The notes under the pieces: generated by a model | What the model saw: only the letters and a program-made list of their open reading frames with translations | What the model was told of the DNA's origin: nothing | Database searches by the model: none | Made by a program: the position numbers and the translations under genes | Part shown: positions 1-12,412 of the stretch, in pieces | Layout of the letters: each line of letters opens with the position of its first letter | Position numbering within the stretch: position 1 is the stretch's first letter | Source: Dillenia suffruticosa | Taxonomy: Eukaryota; Streptophyta; Magnoliopsida; Dilleniales; Dilleniaceae | DNA length: 64,000 nucleotides | Direction: 5' to 3' | NCBI GenBank assembly: GCA_033439265.1 | Contig: JAVTVX010000010.1 | Location: forward strand, 10,726,001-10,790,000

Positions 1-2138
1 CATGATTTGTGTTTGAAATCCGTTCTTCGTGTTCCTAGTTTACAATACACTCTCCTTTCTGTTAGCAAGCTTACCAAGGATCACAATTGTAAAGTAACTT
101 TCTTTCCTACTCAATGTGAATTTTAGGAGCTGTCCCCGGTGGAAGATGATTGGCAATGCTAAAGAGCGAAATGGCCTCTACTACTTCACCGGATCACCAC
201 CACAGTCACCTGCTCCAAAGAAGTATTCCTTGTCTAGTATCTCTAGTTTTGATGTTATGTTGTGGCATAAACATCTTGGTTATCCTAGTTTTGAGAATCA
301 TAAACACTTATTTCTAAAACTATTCATTAATAAAGATCCTTCTTTTTTCAATTGTGAATCATGTATTCTTGCAAAACAACAACGAATATCTTATCCTCCA
401 CATACTCCTCAGCCCTCAAAGCCTTTTCACCTTGTCCACAGTGAAATTTGGGGTCCTGCTCGCACCTCTAATATAAATAGAGCCAAATGGTTTATTACAT
501 TCATTGATGATCACACTCGTGCATGTTGGGTTTATCTACTAACAGAAAAGTTTGAAACAGGGTCCATCATTAAACAGTTTCACAAGCTTGTCACTAATCT
601 TTTCTAGTCTTCTATTCACATACTTCGTACTGATAATGCAAGGGAGTATTTTGTACATGAGCTTAAGGAGTACCTTGCTGAGCATGGTATCTTCCATCAA
701 AGTTCATGTACATATACCCTTCAATAGAATTGAGTTGCTGAACGGAAGAACAGACATCTTCTTGAAGTGGCCCGTGCCTTAATGTTTAACAGTCATATTT
801 CAAATTCTTTGTGGAGGGAAGGTGTCTTGATAGCTGCCTTATCTTATCAATTGCCTACCTTCCAAACCACTAAACTTTCAAACTCCTCTACAATGTCTAA
901 GGAATTTTGTCCCACATGTCTGAATTATGAATTCAATTCCTCCTAGAGTCTTTGGCTGCATTTTTTACATCCACAACACAGCTCCCAACATTGGAAAATT
1001 AGATCCGAAAGCCATTAAGTGCATATTTATTAGCTATTTACCCACTCAAAAAGGTTTTAAGTGCTATCATCCACCATCTCAAAGGATATTCGTTTCTTAT
1101 GATGTCACCTTTTGTGAGCAGCACAGCTACTATCCCAGTGATTCTTTTCAAAGGGAGTTACCGAATGCAGCAAATCATTGGGATCCTTCCATTTCTCTAC
1201 CAATTTCAATTTCAGACCTTTCCGATACCATACAAACACTAATGTCCTCTTCCCAACTTACACCTCCTCAGGCAATTGATCAAGAGGGAGATTCGGAACC
1301 AACAACTAAGGGTGAACTTTGTGTTTACACAAGAAGACCACGAGCTCCTTCTCAAGGCCAATCATTGGACCTGGAGGCCAATCCATCTGAAGTTCTACGT
1401 ACCTATTGCTCTCAGAAAAGGGGTAAGGTCTTGCACAACTAAACACCCAATTTCAAATTATCCCTCTTATTGAGAGTTGTCTCAAAACTACAAAGCATAT
1501 CTCTCCAAGTTGGATGATGTGGAGATTCCTAGACATATCCATGAGGCACTAAATGACCCGAAGTGGAGTGCTGCAATGATGGAGGAGATGAAAGCTTTGG
1601 AAGAAAATAAAACATGGGAGATTGTCAAACTTCCAGAGAGGAAGAAAGTGGTTGGTTGCTAATGGTTCTTTAATGGTCAAATTGAAAGATACAAGGCAAG
1701 GTTAGTGGCGCAAGGTTACCCCCAAACCTATGGCATTGATTATGAAGAACCATTTGCTCCTGCAACAAAGTTAAATTCTATCAGGTTCTATTGTCACTCG
1801 TGGCCAACCTAGACCGGAGTTGCTTCAGTTAGATGTCAAGAATGCATTTTTAAATGGTAACCTTGAAGAGGAAGTGAACATGAAATTACCTCCTGGATTT
1901 GATGAAGATGACTCGCCTAACTCAGTATGCAGGTTAAAGAAATCTCTATATGGCCTAAAACAATCCCCTTGGGCCTGGTTCACACGATTCAGGGATGCTA
2001 TGAGGCTATTTGGCTATAGACAAGGACAGGCAGATCATACTCTATTTGTGAAACAAGCAACTGATTGTCAAAAGGTACATTCTGATTGTGTATGTTGAAA
2101 ACTGGATAATTACCGGAGATGATACAATAGAGATTAAC

Positions 2139-3242
2139 ATTCATTGATCTAGAAAAAGCATATGATAGGATTCCTAGACGTATTGTGGTGGGTGTTAATG
2201 AAAAAGGAGATTTTCGTCAAATACATTAATCTCATAAAAAATATGTATGACGGAACTGCTACCAATGTAAAAACTTGTAGGGTGTAAATGACAACTTTCC
2301 GATTAATATTGGATTTCACTAAAGTTCGGCGTTAAGTCACATCCTTTTTTGCAACAGTGATAGATGGAATCACAAAAAACATACAAAATCAAATACCATA
2401 GTTATACTCTTTGCAGATGATATAGTGTTGGTCGATGAAACTAAAAAGGGTATTAATGCTAAATTGAAGTTATGGAGAGACACACTAGAATCCGAAAATT
2501 TAAATTGAGTCAATCAAAAGCTGAGTATATAAGATGTATATTTAGTGACAATTATTAGAATGATGAAGAAACAATTTAGTTAGAAGGACAAGACGTATCA
2601 AAAAGTGAGCGACTTAAATATATTGGATTCATCATTCAAAATGATACCAGCATAGATGAGAATGCGAATCATATGATACAAGCAAATTGAATAAAACGGA
2701 GAAGGACACCTGAAATTCTTTGTGATCTTACAATGCCACTGCATTTGAAGGGGAAGTTTTATAAAACCGCAGTAAAGCCTGCACTATTGTATAGTATCGA
2801 GTGTTGGGCAATTAAACAATAAGAAGAATATAAATTGTGAGTGAGCTCAATTGTGAACAAGATATGAGAGTATCGACTGAGATGATTGCAACAAAGACTC
2901 AAAGACACACAAGTTAAGACGACCAAAGTTTAAATATAAGAAATTTAGTGAAATGTCGAGATAGGTCGTTCAAAATCTCGATGCAATATATCCATAAAGA
3001 TATAATGATTAAGTGGTTAACTGAGAAAATGACTTTAAATAAGAATGAGTGGCGTAAGAGAATTAAAACAAATTAAACCATCTTTTGTCATTGTAGGTTA
3101 ATATGGATAATTAGTTTGTTAGTTTGTTATTTGTTATTTGTTTTTTTTTTTTTTTTTTAACTATCATATATTTGTCTCTCAAATGGGTAATCTTAAAATT
3201 TGAGATTAAGACTCTGGTTGTTGTTGTTGTTGTATAGTATAG
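2139..3242 (+). mobile_element. 5'-truncated RTE-type LINE nested in the Copia element
   Basis: The insert has non-LTR reverse transcriptase signatures in order: FIDLEKAYDRIPR near 2142, the catalytic [10 protein letters not shown] box near 2411, and the RTE C-terminal block around 2700-2820 (MPLHLKGKFYKT, then ALLYSIECWAIK). The reading frame is decayed. The 3' end, near 3212-3231, is a GTT/TTG tandem tail, as is usual in plant RTE elements. An 11-bp direct repeat, TAGAGATTAAC, flanks it at 2128-2138 and 3243-3253 and marks the target-site duplication. It lies in the same direction as the host Copia element, so it arrived after it. At about 1.1 kb it is a typical 5'-truncated copy. Confidence 0.88.
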
Positions 3243-4170
3243 TAGAGATTAACAATCTCAAAGGACTATTCAAATCAAAATTTCAAGTCAAGGATCTTCG
3301 AAAACTTCAATACTTTTATGGAATGGAAGTAGCTAGGAGCAAACAAGGCATCTTTATATCACAAAGGAAGTATACGCTGACCTGCGAAAGGAAACTGGAA
3401 ACTTGGGTGTAAATCTGCTGGAACTCCACTGGAAAACAATTGGAAAAGTAAGATCACTGAGAATAATCCACCGATGGATAAGGGCAAATACCAACGATTC
3501 GAAGGACAGCTGATATACCTATCACTCACTAGACCTAATATTGCTTATGGTGTTAGTGTGGTAAGTATTGTATTCACCAACCAAACGACATCTTGAAGCT
3601 GTGATGCAGATCCTACAATACTTGAAGGGTACACCTGAGGATTGTTGTTTAGGAAGAATGAAAGAAGAGATATTGAAGGGTTCGTTGACTTAGACCGGGC
3701 AGAATCAGTGGACTCAAAATCAGCCACAGGATACAACACAAAGGTATGGGAAAATGTAGTATCTTGGAAAAGTAAGAAACAAACTATTGTTGCCAGGAGC
3801 AGTGCAGAAACAGAGTACAGTGCAGTAGTAGAGTACATGGCAATAACTTAAGGAATCTGTGAGCTAATTTGGATAGAGAGTGGCTGAAGGAGTTAAAAGA
3901 GTCTTTACACAAGGGCCAATGAAGTTGTACACTGATAGCAATGCTATCAGCATCGTTCATAGTCCTATTCCACATGATAGGATGAAACATGTTCGAATTG
4001 ACAGAGTTTCACAAAGTCTGAAATTGATAATGGCACAGTGAGTTTACAATATATTCCTACAAAACTTCAAGAAACTGACGTTCTCACTAAGGCATTGGTG
4101 AAGCCAGAGTTTGAAACTAACATTACCAAGCTGGGAATGACTAATATTCATTCACCAGCTTGAGCGGGAG

Positions 4171-4555
4171 TGTTGGGTTGTAATTTTAGAAGATTATGAC
4201 CCCTAATTTATCGGACTACATAGTCAAACTTTCCTATGATATCTTAGATGATCATGATCCCTAATTTATCGAAGTATATAGTCAGACTTTCCGATAATAT
4301 CTTAGATGATTATGATTCTTAATTTATCAGATACATGGTCAAACTTTCCTCTAATTTATATTGATTATAGTAGTTCCTATAATTATGGTTTTGACTAAGT
4401 CATAACCAAAAATAGCACTAGTATTTTTTTGTATATATACGCTGTAAATTGACGAATTAATGTAAGGAAGAGAAATATTTTTTCCTCTCCTATACTTTGT
4501 TCAATATTTTTTCTCTCCTATACTTTGTTCAATTTCTATTGTGATAAGCCCAACA
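4171..4555 (+). repeat. 3' long terminal repeat of the Copia element
   Basis: The LTR starts TGTTGGG directly after the purine-rich tract GAGCGGGAG and ends CCCAACA, so the two 7-base tips are exact inverted repeats with the usual TG...CA ends. Length is 385 bp. It carries a TATA-like run near 4432. Its first half contains three imperfect copies of a 58-bp unit (4188-4245, 4246-4303, 4304 to about 4361). The partner 5' LTR is outside the window, so age by LTR divergence cannot be judged here. Confidence 0.9.
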
Positions 4556-5730
4556 AAGAAATAATCTTACCTCATGAACTCAATGAAGGGAACTTACAGA
4601 ATAGAATGAGAGGCACAAAACAAAGACAGCAAGAAAAGGAGCCAGCAGAGAAAGATTGACAAGGAGGAATCACTTATTACTGGGAGCCCTACTGAGTAAA
4701 CAGGAGGAAACTATGTCGTCATGAATATAAACTTCCCCTCTTAAGCACTACTTGTCGAGACAATTTCATATGGTAGATGAACCATGAACCCGTATCCCAA
4801 ACAAGACATATTACCCCCTCCCCTCCCCCCCCCAAAAAAAAAAACCATGCGCACACACCAACTGCCTTACCCAATCCATCCAAAATATGATTATCCTGAT
4901 ATCATGGACTCTCCATTGAAGCATATAAATATTTACCAAATTGACATAAAATCATTTCAGTGCCAGATTACTTCCAACAATTTTATTTTATAGAGACATA
5001 ATGCATAAAATAAGCTCAAAAGCACAAGTTTTTTCCTTGTTAGTTTACTTGGAACACCTATATCTATTTTCACCACTTAAACAATTTTGTCCAAAGTCCA
5101 TTGAACTGCCAGTAATAGTTCTTGCCAGAAGAAACTTTGATTACTGCCAAATCATTTACCGTCACTAAAGTCTGCCAAAAAACGCAATACATTCCTTGTG
5201 CTAGTACTATCTAAAGATGGAAATGCAAAAATACAAATAAATAGGGTGATGTTGCACATAACCAAAGAATTGGGATAGTAGAGAGGGCAGTAGAGTATAC
5301 ATAAAGAAATAGGGTGACAATGAACATAACCAAAGAATCAGTTTGCTAGAGGGAGGGAAGGTAGTTGTTTATGTATTACAAGAAAGGGGGGAGAGAAAAG
5401 AAAGAAAGAAAGAAAGAAAGAAAGAGAGAAAGGAACACAAGAAAAAGGAAGAAGCTAACTTATGACATGCCATGGGATTCTCACAAGTCCACAATGCTTC
5501 TATGCAAATTTCAAACTATACAAGAAATATTCACAAGTAAAAGATAATGAAAATAACCAAAAAATTAACGATGATAATTGCAACTAGCCCAACTAAAATA
5601 AGTAGTAAGCCTCATAAAACACGACAATTTAACTTCTGGCACATCTATAACCAGACAGAAAGCAATTAAAGATCTTTTAGACATGACATAATCAAAGCTG
5701 AAAAAAACAGAAAAGAAAGCAAACGCAAAC
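4556..5730. other. non-coding stretch, probably intron of the PWWP gene
   Basis: I see no exon on either strand between the Copia LTR and the exon 2 donor of the PWWP gene. The sequence is AT-rich, with a GA/GAAA microsatellite around 5388-5432 and a C/A run near 4806-4843. If the PWWP gene is intact, this is the start of its second intron. Confidence 0.5.
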
Positions 5731-8700
5731 CTGAGTTCTCATTCATCTTCTCATCCACATCTGGGTCCAGATAATGACTTTCAGAAAGATCAGATTCAGT
5801 ACTTTCCGTAGATCCAGAACCTGTATCTTCAGAAAAGGAATCTTGAGAAGGGTGGCAAGCAGTATCCTCAAACTGGGTAGGGAGCAACTCTGTTTTGCCT
5901 GCTTGGATTCGTTTATCAAAACAATCCTTTGAACCAGCTGTTGAGAATGCCATTCTACTCTTCCCATGAAGATCCCCCCCAGGGATGGCATCAGTGACAG
6001 CACCATCGCTTGGCTGAATGGAGGGCAGAACAGGTAATTTTGTACTACTTTCCAATACCTGAACAAGAGGGCGACGTTTATCACGTCTCTTGACAAGGGA
6101 TTCCTCAGTCAACCCCTCATTTAGCCTTTTTCTTTTGTCTAACAAGCTTTTATCATTGGTATCAGTAGTACTTCTCAAGCCAATATCTTCGGATGTAAGA
6201 GCATAAGCATTATTATCAACTGCAAGTTTTCGAGAACCATTTGAAGCAGCTAGAGAAGAAGCTTTCCGCCTTGAAGGGGCAGTCCGGAGCCCAAAATCCT
6301 GCAAACCCCTCATCCGAGGTATGACTTCAGAATTATCATCTTCCCAGTTTTGCAACTTTTCTTCTTTGGTTTTGGATATATATCTAGATTTTACCTTGCT
6401 TTCATGCTCCGGAGATGAAAAAATATCCTTGTGGTGGAGTGGTTCTTCCGGGCTTCCATGTTTTCCAGAACCATATCCTGAATTTTCAGGAGATGCAACT
6501 AACTCTTTATCAACTGCATCAGACAACTTACCACTTGTACAATCAGGACTAACACCTAAGTCCTCTTGTCTCTTTTGCAACAATTTCTTCTCGAGTTCAA
6601 GAGCATGAATAATAGCATCTTCTCGACGTGCATATTTCTCTCTTTTCTTTATAGGCATGCCCCGAGAAGATTCAGCCCTTTCAATGCAATCATCAAATTC
6701 ACCACATCGAAAAGCCTTAACACGCCTTGATTTCTCTAGATTGTACCAATCCCTAAATAAAACAAGAGAGAAATGATGAACAAATCATAAATAAAACAAA
6801 ACAGAGAGAGAGAATGTCTAAGTTCAATAAAAGAGAGGAAAATTACAGAGACTGCAAGATACCTTGGGAGACTAAACGCCACAACACTTTCATCAAGTAA
6901 ATTTGTTAAACAGATTTGGACCAAACAAGAGAAATTATAAATAGTTAATTCAAGAACTGCGGTAAATGGAGCACCTTTCTGGATATTGTGACCATTTTAC
7001 TTTACTATGGTCACTGTATACTCTGTGTCCTTGTAATAAAATTCAATGAATTATTAAGTTGTTCATTGGCATTATTGAAATGCTATTACACATAAGACTT
7101 AAAAAAAGGGTATGGCATCATAGAGATTGACTTGAGCCATTCTCTGTAACATACTCAAAACATAATGCAGTATACAAGTTCCAAAATCTTACACCCGGTT
7201 TATCTGTTGCATGAGTAACTAACTAATATGCATATGTGGTCAAGTTGTGCTCTTAGATAATCAAGTCGAAGAAAAATCTAGAAAATTAAGGTTGCCACAT
7301 GCCATCAAATTTTACACATTAATGTCACGCCCTGCAGGATAGAGACACATTAGAAAGATAAAATTTATTCACAAAAGACAAGGGGCAAAGTGCACCAAGA
7401 AAGGGCTCCACCAGCCAAATTACAACCCCAAGAAATCTACATAGTCAGCAACCTCTACAAAAGATTCAAAAGACTTCGAGGCAGAACAAAAATACAAACA
7501 CTTCAAGAAATGTCCACAAAAATTGGTAAGGTCTCTCGACACCCTCAAAGACCCTCCTATTTCATTCCCTCCACACCAACCAAAATGCAGCTAGAGGGAA
7601 AATCCTAAAGACTCCCCCCCATGGAACAAACCCTCACGCCACTCCAAGCTTGTAACTTGTTATGTACAGATCTCAACATCACCTCTGCATGAAAGAGAAC
7701 ATCTTCATCTATAAAGCAAGTATCCAGGCATAATAAAGCAACAGATTGTCTACTGACTCCATATCACTTTTATATAAGCCACATCCCTTAGCCAAGATAA
7801 CGCCTCTCCTCTGAAGATTATCTTGAGTTAAAATCCTACCACATGCAGACTCGTGGGCCAAAAGACAACTCTTGGAGGTATTAAAGATTCCAGACTACTA
7901 CCTCCTTCAAACCACCATATCATGTCTACTGAAATCCAAACTCACGTCCTCCAACTGGGAAAAGAAAAAATAAAGAAACTCTCCAACTCCCAGTCATTTG
8001 CTTGGCTGATGAAATTCACGTTCCAGTGGTATTGCTCTCCTTGGACCAATTCTCCTGTGTGGATAAACTACTCTAACTTATCCTCACAATTTGGCTGCAG
8101 AAACAAATATTTTGTTAATTCTAGCAGCCATCAAGCCACTCCAAATGAAAGAACTATTTCAGGGCAAGATGTGTGGCTCCTTGGAATGACAAGGGAAGAG
8201 GTCAAATTACTTTGCCTTTGTATTTGGCCTATGAATTGTCCATGTGGTATAGGTTTCAACTCTAAATTTTATCTCTTTATCCTTTGGTAAAAGTGATACC
8301 ATGGAAAATATATTAAGTAAAATTAGTCAGCGATAGTTTCTGATTTACCCTTTGGCCCTTTGCCTGCGGCCCTTTGCATGTTTATGCTGCATATAGCTAC
8401 TTATATGCAATTTTCTATAGTACATTAAGAAAACCCCCATCAAAGGCAACCCGGATTGCAACTAAAAAAGCAAAGCCAAATACAAGAGGGATGACAACAT
8501 CCAAATACTCAACAGCATAACAAAAGGGATAGCATAACTTGATGATTCTGAGTCAGAATCATGCGCACATATGCAATACATGTATACGTGTGCATATATG
8601 ACACAACTGTACTAATAGGTCTTCCTTTTCCCTCAAAACCATTGAATTTCTTTCCTTCCGCATAATCCAAAAAAGTAGCTACACGGATAAAAGAGAAGCT

Positions 8701-11700
8701 TCACTAGATCTATCGGTGCTTGCTTTCATGTCTCATTAGGCCAACGACTCTTATTTACAGAGGCAGCTGCCACCATAATATAGCATGAACCAAGATGACA
8801 ATACTTACACCATTCTGGTCCGAGGAAAATGAAGCAACAAGAACTTACCAGATTGAGATTCACGTTAACAAAGAGCAGATATACATAACAAAAAAGAATC
8901 TCTCTTATACAACTTGCGGGTGAAGACATACTCTCTAGAAAGCCTCACATTGGCCCAACTTCTGTAATGGGTTTTCCATCCACCAACTCCAATAAGAAAT
9001 TATCTTGAACTTCTTAGCCATAGGCTTTAGTTAACCAATACAATCTCTTATTGACTTGGCTCCATCATATTGCAAATCTTACAAGTCGTGGAAAGAATTT
9101 ATCACCCAATCTTCAGAATTCTCATCAAATCAGCTTCTGATGCTCAAAGAGTGGAACTTAAGTCCAAGATACACAATACAAAAGCAGTCAACAACTTTTT
9201 TCGTTTTCAAGAAATACCGCTAGAGATCACCAAATATATAAAGAGAAGCAATTTGTCCTACATCATCCGAGGATTTGGGAAGATGCAGTCAATCAGACAA
9301 CTGTTCCCCCCCCAAAAAAACCCAAAATGCTGGAAACTAAATAAATATACTTCGCAGATGAGACATTCAATCGAACTAGCAAGAATTGCACAGACAAAGA
9401 AAACAAGCATCTCAATCACTTTCCCTTTCTAGGAACCTTCAGCCACTATCCTTTGGTGTTTATCACATAAACTCATCATGCACATAAAATTCTCACAAAC
9501 CATATGCACCGGTTAAACTACACACAAAATCTATGGAAGGGCTTATCCTTGTGCAGGTGGGTTTTGAGACTGCTAGGGCCTTTACTACTAGCCTACCCTT
9601 GCAGGCAAGATTGAGCCCCTCAGAAAGCAATCACTTTGATTTGCCAATTTTTAAGCAAGTGAAACACAACCAATTGTCAACTGCAGACTTGAAAAATAAA
9701 CCCATCATGTTGGGGCAACCAAAAACCAGTTTGGGACCATAATGTATAGCAAAAGTTAGTGACTAAAGCTGGTAAGCTTAAACCATAAATTTTCATACCA
9801 TAGACTCGCATAACCCTTTTTTTTACTATCATTTAATCTCTTTTAGAAAAGTGAAAGTGTAGATAACTAACCGCATTTACAAGCTGACCATTGTTACGAC
9901 ATTCTTCTCTTATTTCTTTTGTAGAGTATGCACTACAAGCTGTCCATATCAGACAGTTTGTACAACAAAAGGTATACCAATCTAGATACGAGCAGCAAAA
10001 GCTTATATTTACTGGATGCTCTGGCAAGCATCAAGCTATGAAGGTGAGTTTCCAAGTAACTGTGCATATATTTTGAAAATTAAATGAGTACTCTCCACCT
10101 GGCACATTTGCTTGAATCGTCTGAGACTAATTTGGACCATGGATAAATACTAGGTGTTTCCATATGATAATATCAACAATTGGAAGTCCATATTTCTACT
10201 CTTTTCCATTTTTATTCTACTCCCATGCTAGGTAGCAGAAGATGGAGTGTTTCTCCTGCACACATACACATAAGATTACATGCATCTAAAGCTATTTCAG
10301 AGTTTCTAAAACAACATCTAGACAACTTCTAACAACTCACACGTATGACATCCAATATAAAAGCAAAACACACACAACCTTGAAGGACCATAAGGATCTT
10401 ACGTCATATTGCATGACACAATGAGTTGTGACTAAATTGTGATATAAAGAGAATCATTTTCTTCTTACAAACTTCAGCAGAAATTTCAAAATAGAAGACT
10501 CTGATTGTTAAAACTGATATAGTAATCCTAAAGGCATGGTGTTATACGCACAATAATGGCACAACTAAAATGAGCCTTAAACCCCAATTTTGGGGTCGGC
10601 AAAATAAACAAGATAATAAATATAATATAATAACAAAATTGAATAGTCTTAATTTTTAACAGCTTAAAATAAAGAAGATAACACATTGCTTATGCAGCAT
10701 GATCGTATGTCGCTGGAAATCATTATATGGGCTTTAGACCAAAACAAGGTTTAAGTATTATGTACAGATAGGAGTATATTGGCAAAAAAATTTCCTATAA
10801 TTAATTATTAAATACCAAGTATTTATGACAAGGTTTGATTTGTTTGTATAAATGGGTTAAATGGATTGCACTCAGACAACATGCTCATGAAAAGACACGA
10901 CTATGCAGAACAAATTAAATGCATGTGATTAAATGCAGAATAACACGAATTTCCACATCTAACTATGATGTCAGACTTCATATAGAAGATAATTAATAGA
11001 ATACATCTAGCTTTACTCTTCACTTTCTACTGCTTAAATTATGCTTCTGCATTATGCAAGAATGTTGCTTGAAACCAAAACATTAACAAAGGGTTCCCCC
11101 AAAAGCAGGTTTCAGAAATAATTACAATAAGGATGTGTTGTCTTAGTGTTGTCCAATGCCAAGTCAATACAATATAGCCATGTCTTGAACCCAATGATAA
11201 GTCAATTAGACCCAATACAACTCAATGTCCCTATGCCCCAAATCATGATTCCTTAAGAACTAAGAACTGAAAAATAAAAATTACACAAAACCACACCGGA
11301 TTCCAACTTTTTCATTTCTTTTCAAAAGGGTGGGAAGGGTGGTTAGTGTAGCACTCCAACCCCAACCCCTTGGGCATCACCATAGGGACCCTTGACTACT
11401 GCAAAAAATATCCAATATGAGCTATAACTACTACACACCAGAGACCAAAGCCCCACGAAAATGTCTAGAAGATAAATACCCCTTCTCCAGTAGGTTAATC
11501 CAGAGCCTGCTACTGCAAGCAGGTCTCATTTCATCTGTCTCAAATACAGGACCTTGGAAGTATGTGGCTCAGTCGGGCTATCACTGCTGATTTCAACAGA
11601 ACAATGCCAAGAAGGTAACAGACTATTGCTCAATCAGCTTAAACTCCTACAAGATGCTATCTAGGTTCTCAATATCATCAATCAGAGCCTCTAAAACAAA

Positions 11701-12008
11701 ATCAAATAAATTCCAAATGAAAACTACAACACTAAATTCACTCTAAAAACACATTAATCGACAATCAAAAGCAAAAACAAGGATGAGAAAAGAACTTACA
11801 CACTAGCATCTTCCCTTCCAAGAAGCTTAACTGGAGTTCCAGATCTCGGAGACATCAAATGAGAAGCCGAAAGCTCATCAGGACCCAGTATCCTCCCCGG
11901 CCACCACGACCCGTTCCTCCGCCGCACCCACACTATGCTCCCTACGGTGTTATCCACTACTCCACCTCCACCACCGCCCGTTCCCTTCGAACTTCCCGAA
12001 CTCACCAT
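5731..12008 (-). CDS. PWWP-domain chromatin protein, first two exons
   Basis: PWWP domains bind methylated histone tails and DNA, so a nuclear chromatin reader is likely. Exon 1 is 11800-12008 and exon 2 is 5731-6752; the join gives REDASVDWYNLEKSRRVKAF, and intron 1 runs 6753-11799 (GTAAGT...TTTAG). After a glycine-rich N-terminus, residues 23-40 hold VGSIVWV and the SWWPG form of the PWWP core. Exon 2 finishes the domain (KSRRVKAFRCGEFDDCIERA) and continues into a lysine/arginine-rich, then acidic serine-rich tail. About 410 residues are visible. The frame leaves exon 2 at CAG|GTTTGC in phase 1, and nothing downstream to position 1 looks like the next exon, so the 3' half probably lies beyond the window past the Copia relic. 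From memory it resembles Arabidopsis At3g03140 and At1g51745. The start is the first ATG upstream of the domain. Confidence 0.85.
6753..11799 (-). other. intron 1 of the PWWP gene (5.0 kb)
   Basis: A long first intron, AT-rich and without exons of its own. It contains an L1-type LINE fragment (about 7330-8330) and a short repeat-like motif near 10570-10600, a CCCCAA/TTGGGG inverted pair followed by GTCGGC, which resembles tails of plant retroposons. I see nothing else that I can name in 8331-11799. Confidence 0.7.
7330..8330 (-). mobile_element. L1-type LINE fragment, 3' end with zf-RVT region
   Basis: On the minus strand the region translates in pieces to the zinc-binding zf-RVT segment found at the 3' end of plant L1 LINE ORF2. 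Visible signatures are NDWELESFFIFSFPVGG (near 7960-8010), then RILTQDNLQRRGVILAKGC and KSDMESVDNLLL (about 7735-7840). The frame is interrupted by stops and shifts, so this is an old dead fragment. It lies in intron 1 of the PWWP gene in the gene's own direction. Its 5' edge is uncertain; the 3' edge lies near 7330, after an AATAAATTTTATC-like stretch. I found no clear target-site duplication. Confidence 0.75.
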
Positions 12009-12235
12009 CTCTCTCTTTCCCCTCTCTCTCTCTCTGAACGGACAAAAATAACCCTAGAGATTAGAACTGGAGGTTGCAACTGTGATCAGAATATCAAGAC
12101 AGAGAAGTTGGGACAAAGGACGCCGTTTCAGCCTCCGGCGAGGAGGACAGAGAGACGATTATGCCGGCGGAGGATCCTAAAACCCGGTCTGGTTAGGGTT
12201 TCCATTCTTCTCATTACATAGAGGTTTTGCGATTT
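12009..12235 (-). promoter_or_regulatory. PWWP gene 5' leader and proximal promoter with telo-box
   Basis: This lies directly upstream of the PWWP start codon. On the minus strand an AAACCCTAA telo-box sits at 12193-12201, about 190 bp upstream of the ATG, and a second, partial AACCCTA lies near 12050. GA-rich tracts follow. Telo-boxes are common in the promoters and leaders of plant growth and chromatin genes. The transcription start itself cannot be placed. Confidence 0.45.
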
Positions 12236-12246
12236 CCGATCGATCC

Positions 12247-12281
12247 AATCTCTCTCTCTCTATATATATCTTCTCTTCTCT

Positions 12282-12320
<39 letters not shown>

Positions 12321-12346
12321 TCGCTCTCTCTCTCTTACTTCTTCAA

Positions 12347-12400
<54 letters not shown>
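12247..12400. repeat. (CT)n microsatellite, interrupted
   Basis: Long CT runs with short interruptions (TATATATA, CG, TTT), just upstream of the PWWP gene; on that gene's strand they read as (GA)n. GA tracts near plant transcription starts can bind BBR/BPC factors, but no such role is shown here. A nominal 61-codon open frame across this tract is an artefact of the repeat. Confidence 0.9.
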
Positions 12401-12402
<2 letters not shown>

Positions 12403-12412
12403 CTATGTTTGA

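Larger units (their letters stand above)
1..4555 (+). mobile_element. Ty1/copia retrotransposon, 3' part, broken fossil
   Basis: This is the internal region and 3' LTR of a Ty1/copia element; its 5' end lies left of the window. Parts appear in the order expected for copia: a GAG-pre-integrase and integrase region (about 230-800) with the CESCILAKQ zinc-knuckle-like segment and an IDDHTR segment; reverse transcriptase pieces (about 1820-2130, and 3244 onward) with LDVKNAFLNG and SLYGLKQSP; a ribonuclease H region (about 3640-3990) with VARSSAETEY; a purine-rich tract at 4162-4170; then the LTR. The element is clearly broken, with many interruptions, and is probably old. An RTE-type LINE lies inside its reverse transcriptase region (2139-3242). 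It runs antisense to the PWWP gene on its right and probably lies in one of that gene's introns. The family call is firm; the exact lineage is not determined. Confidence 0.92.

Noticed and set aside
7853-8290. 145-codon plus-strand open frame
   Set aside because: It is the antisense of the L1 LINE fragment, whose signatures are on the minus strand.
12227-12412. 61-codon leucine/serine-rich open frame
   Set aside because: It is a (CT)n microsatellite read as codons.
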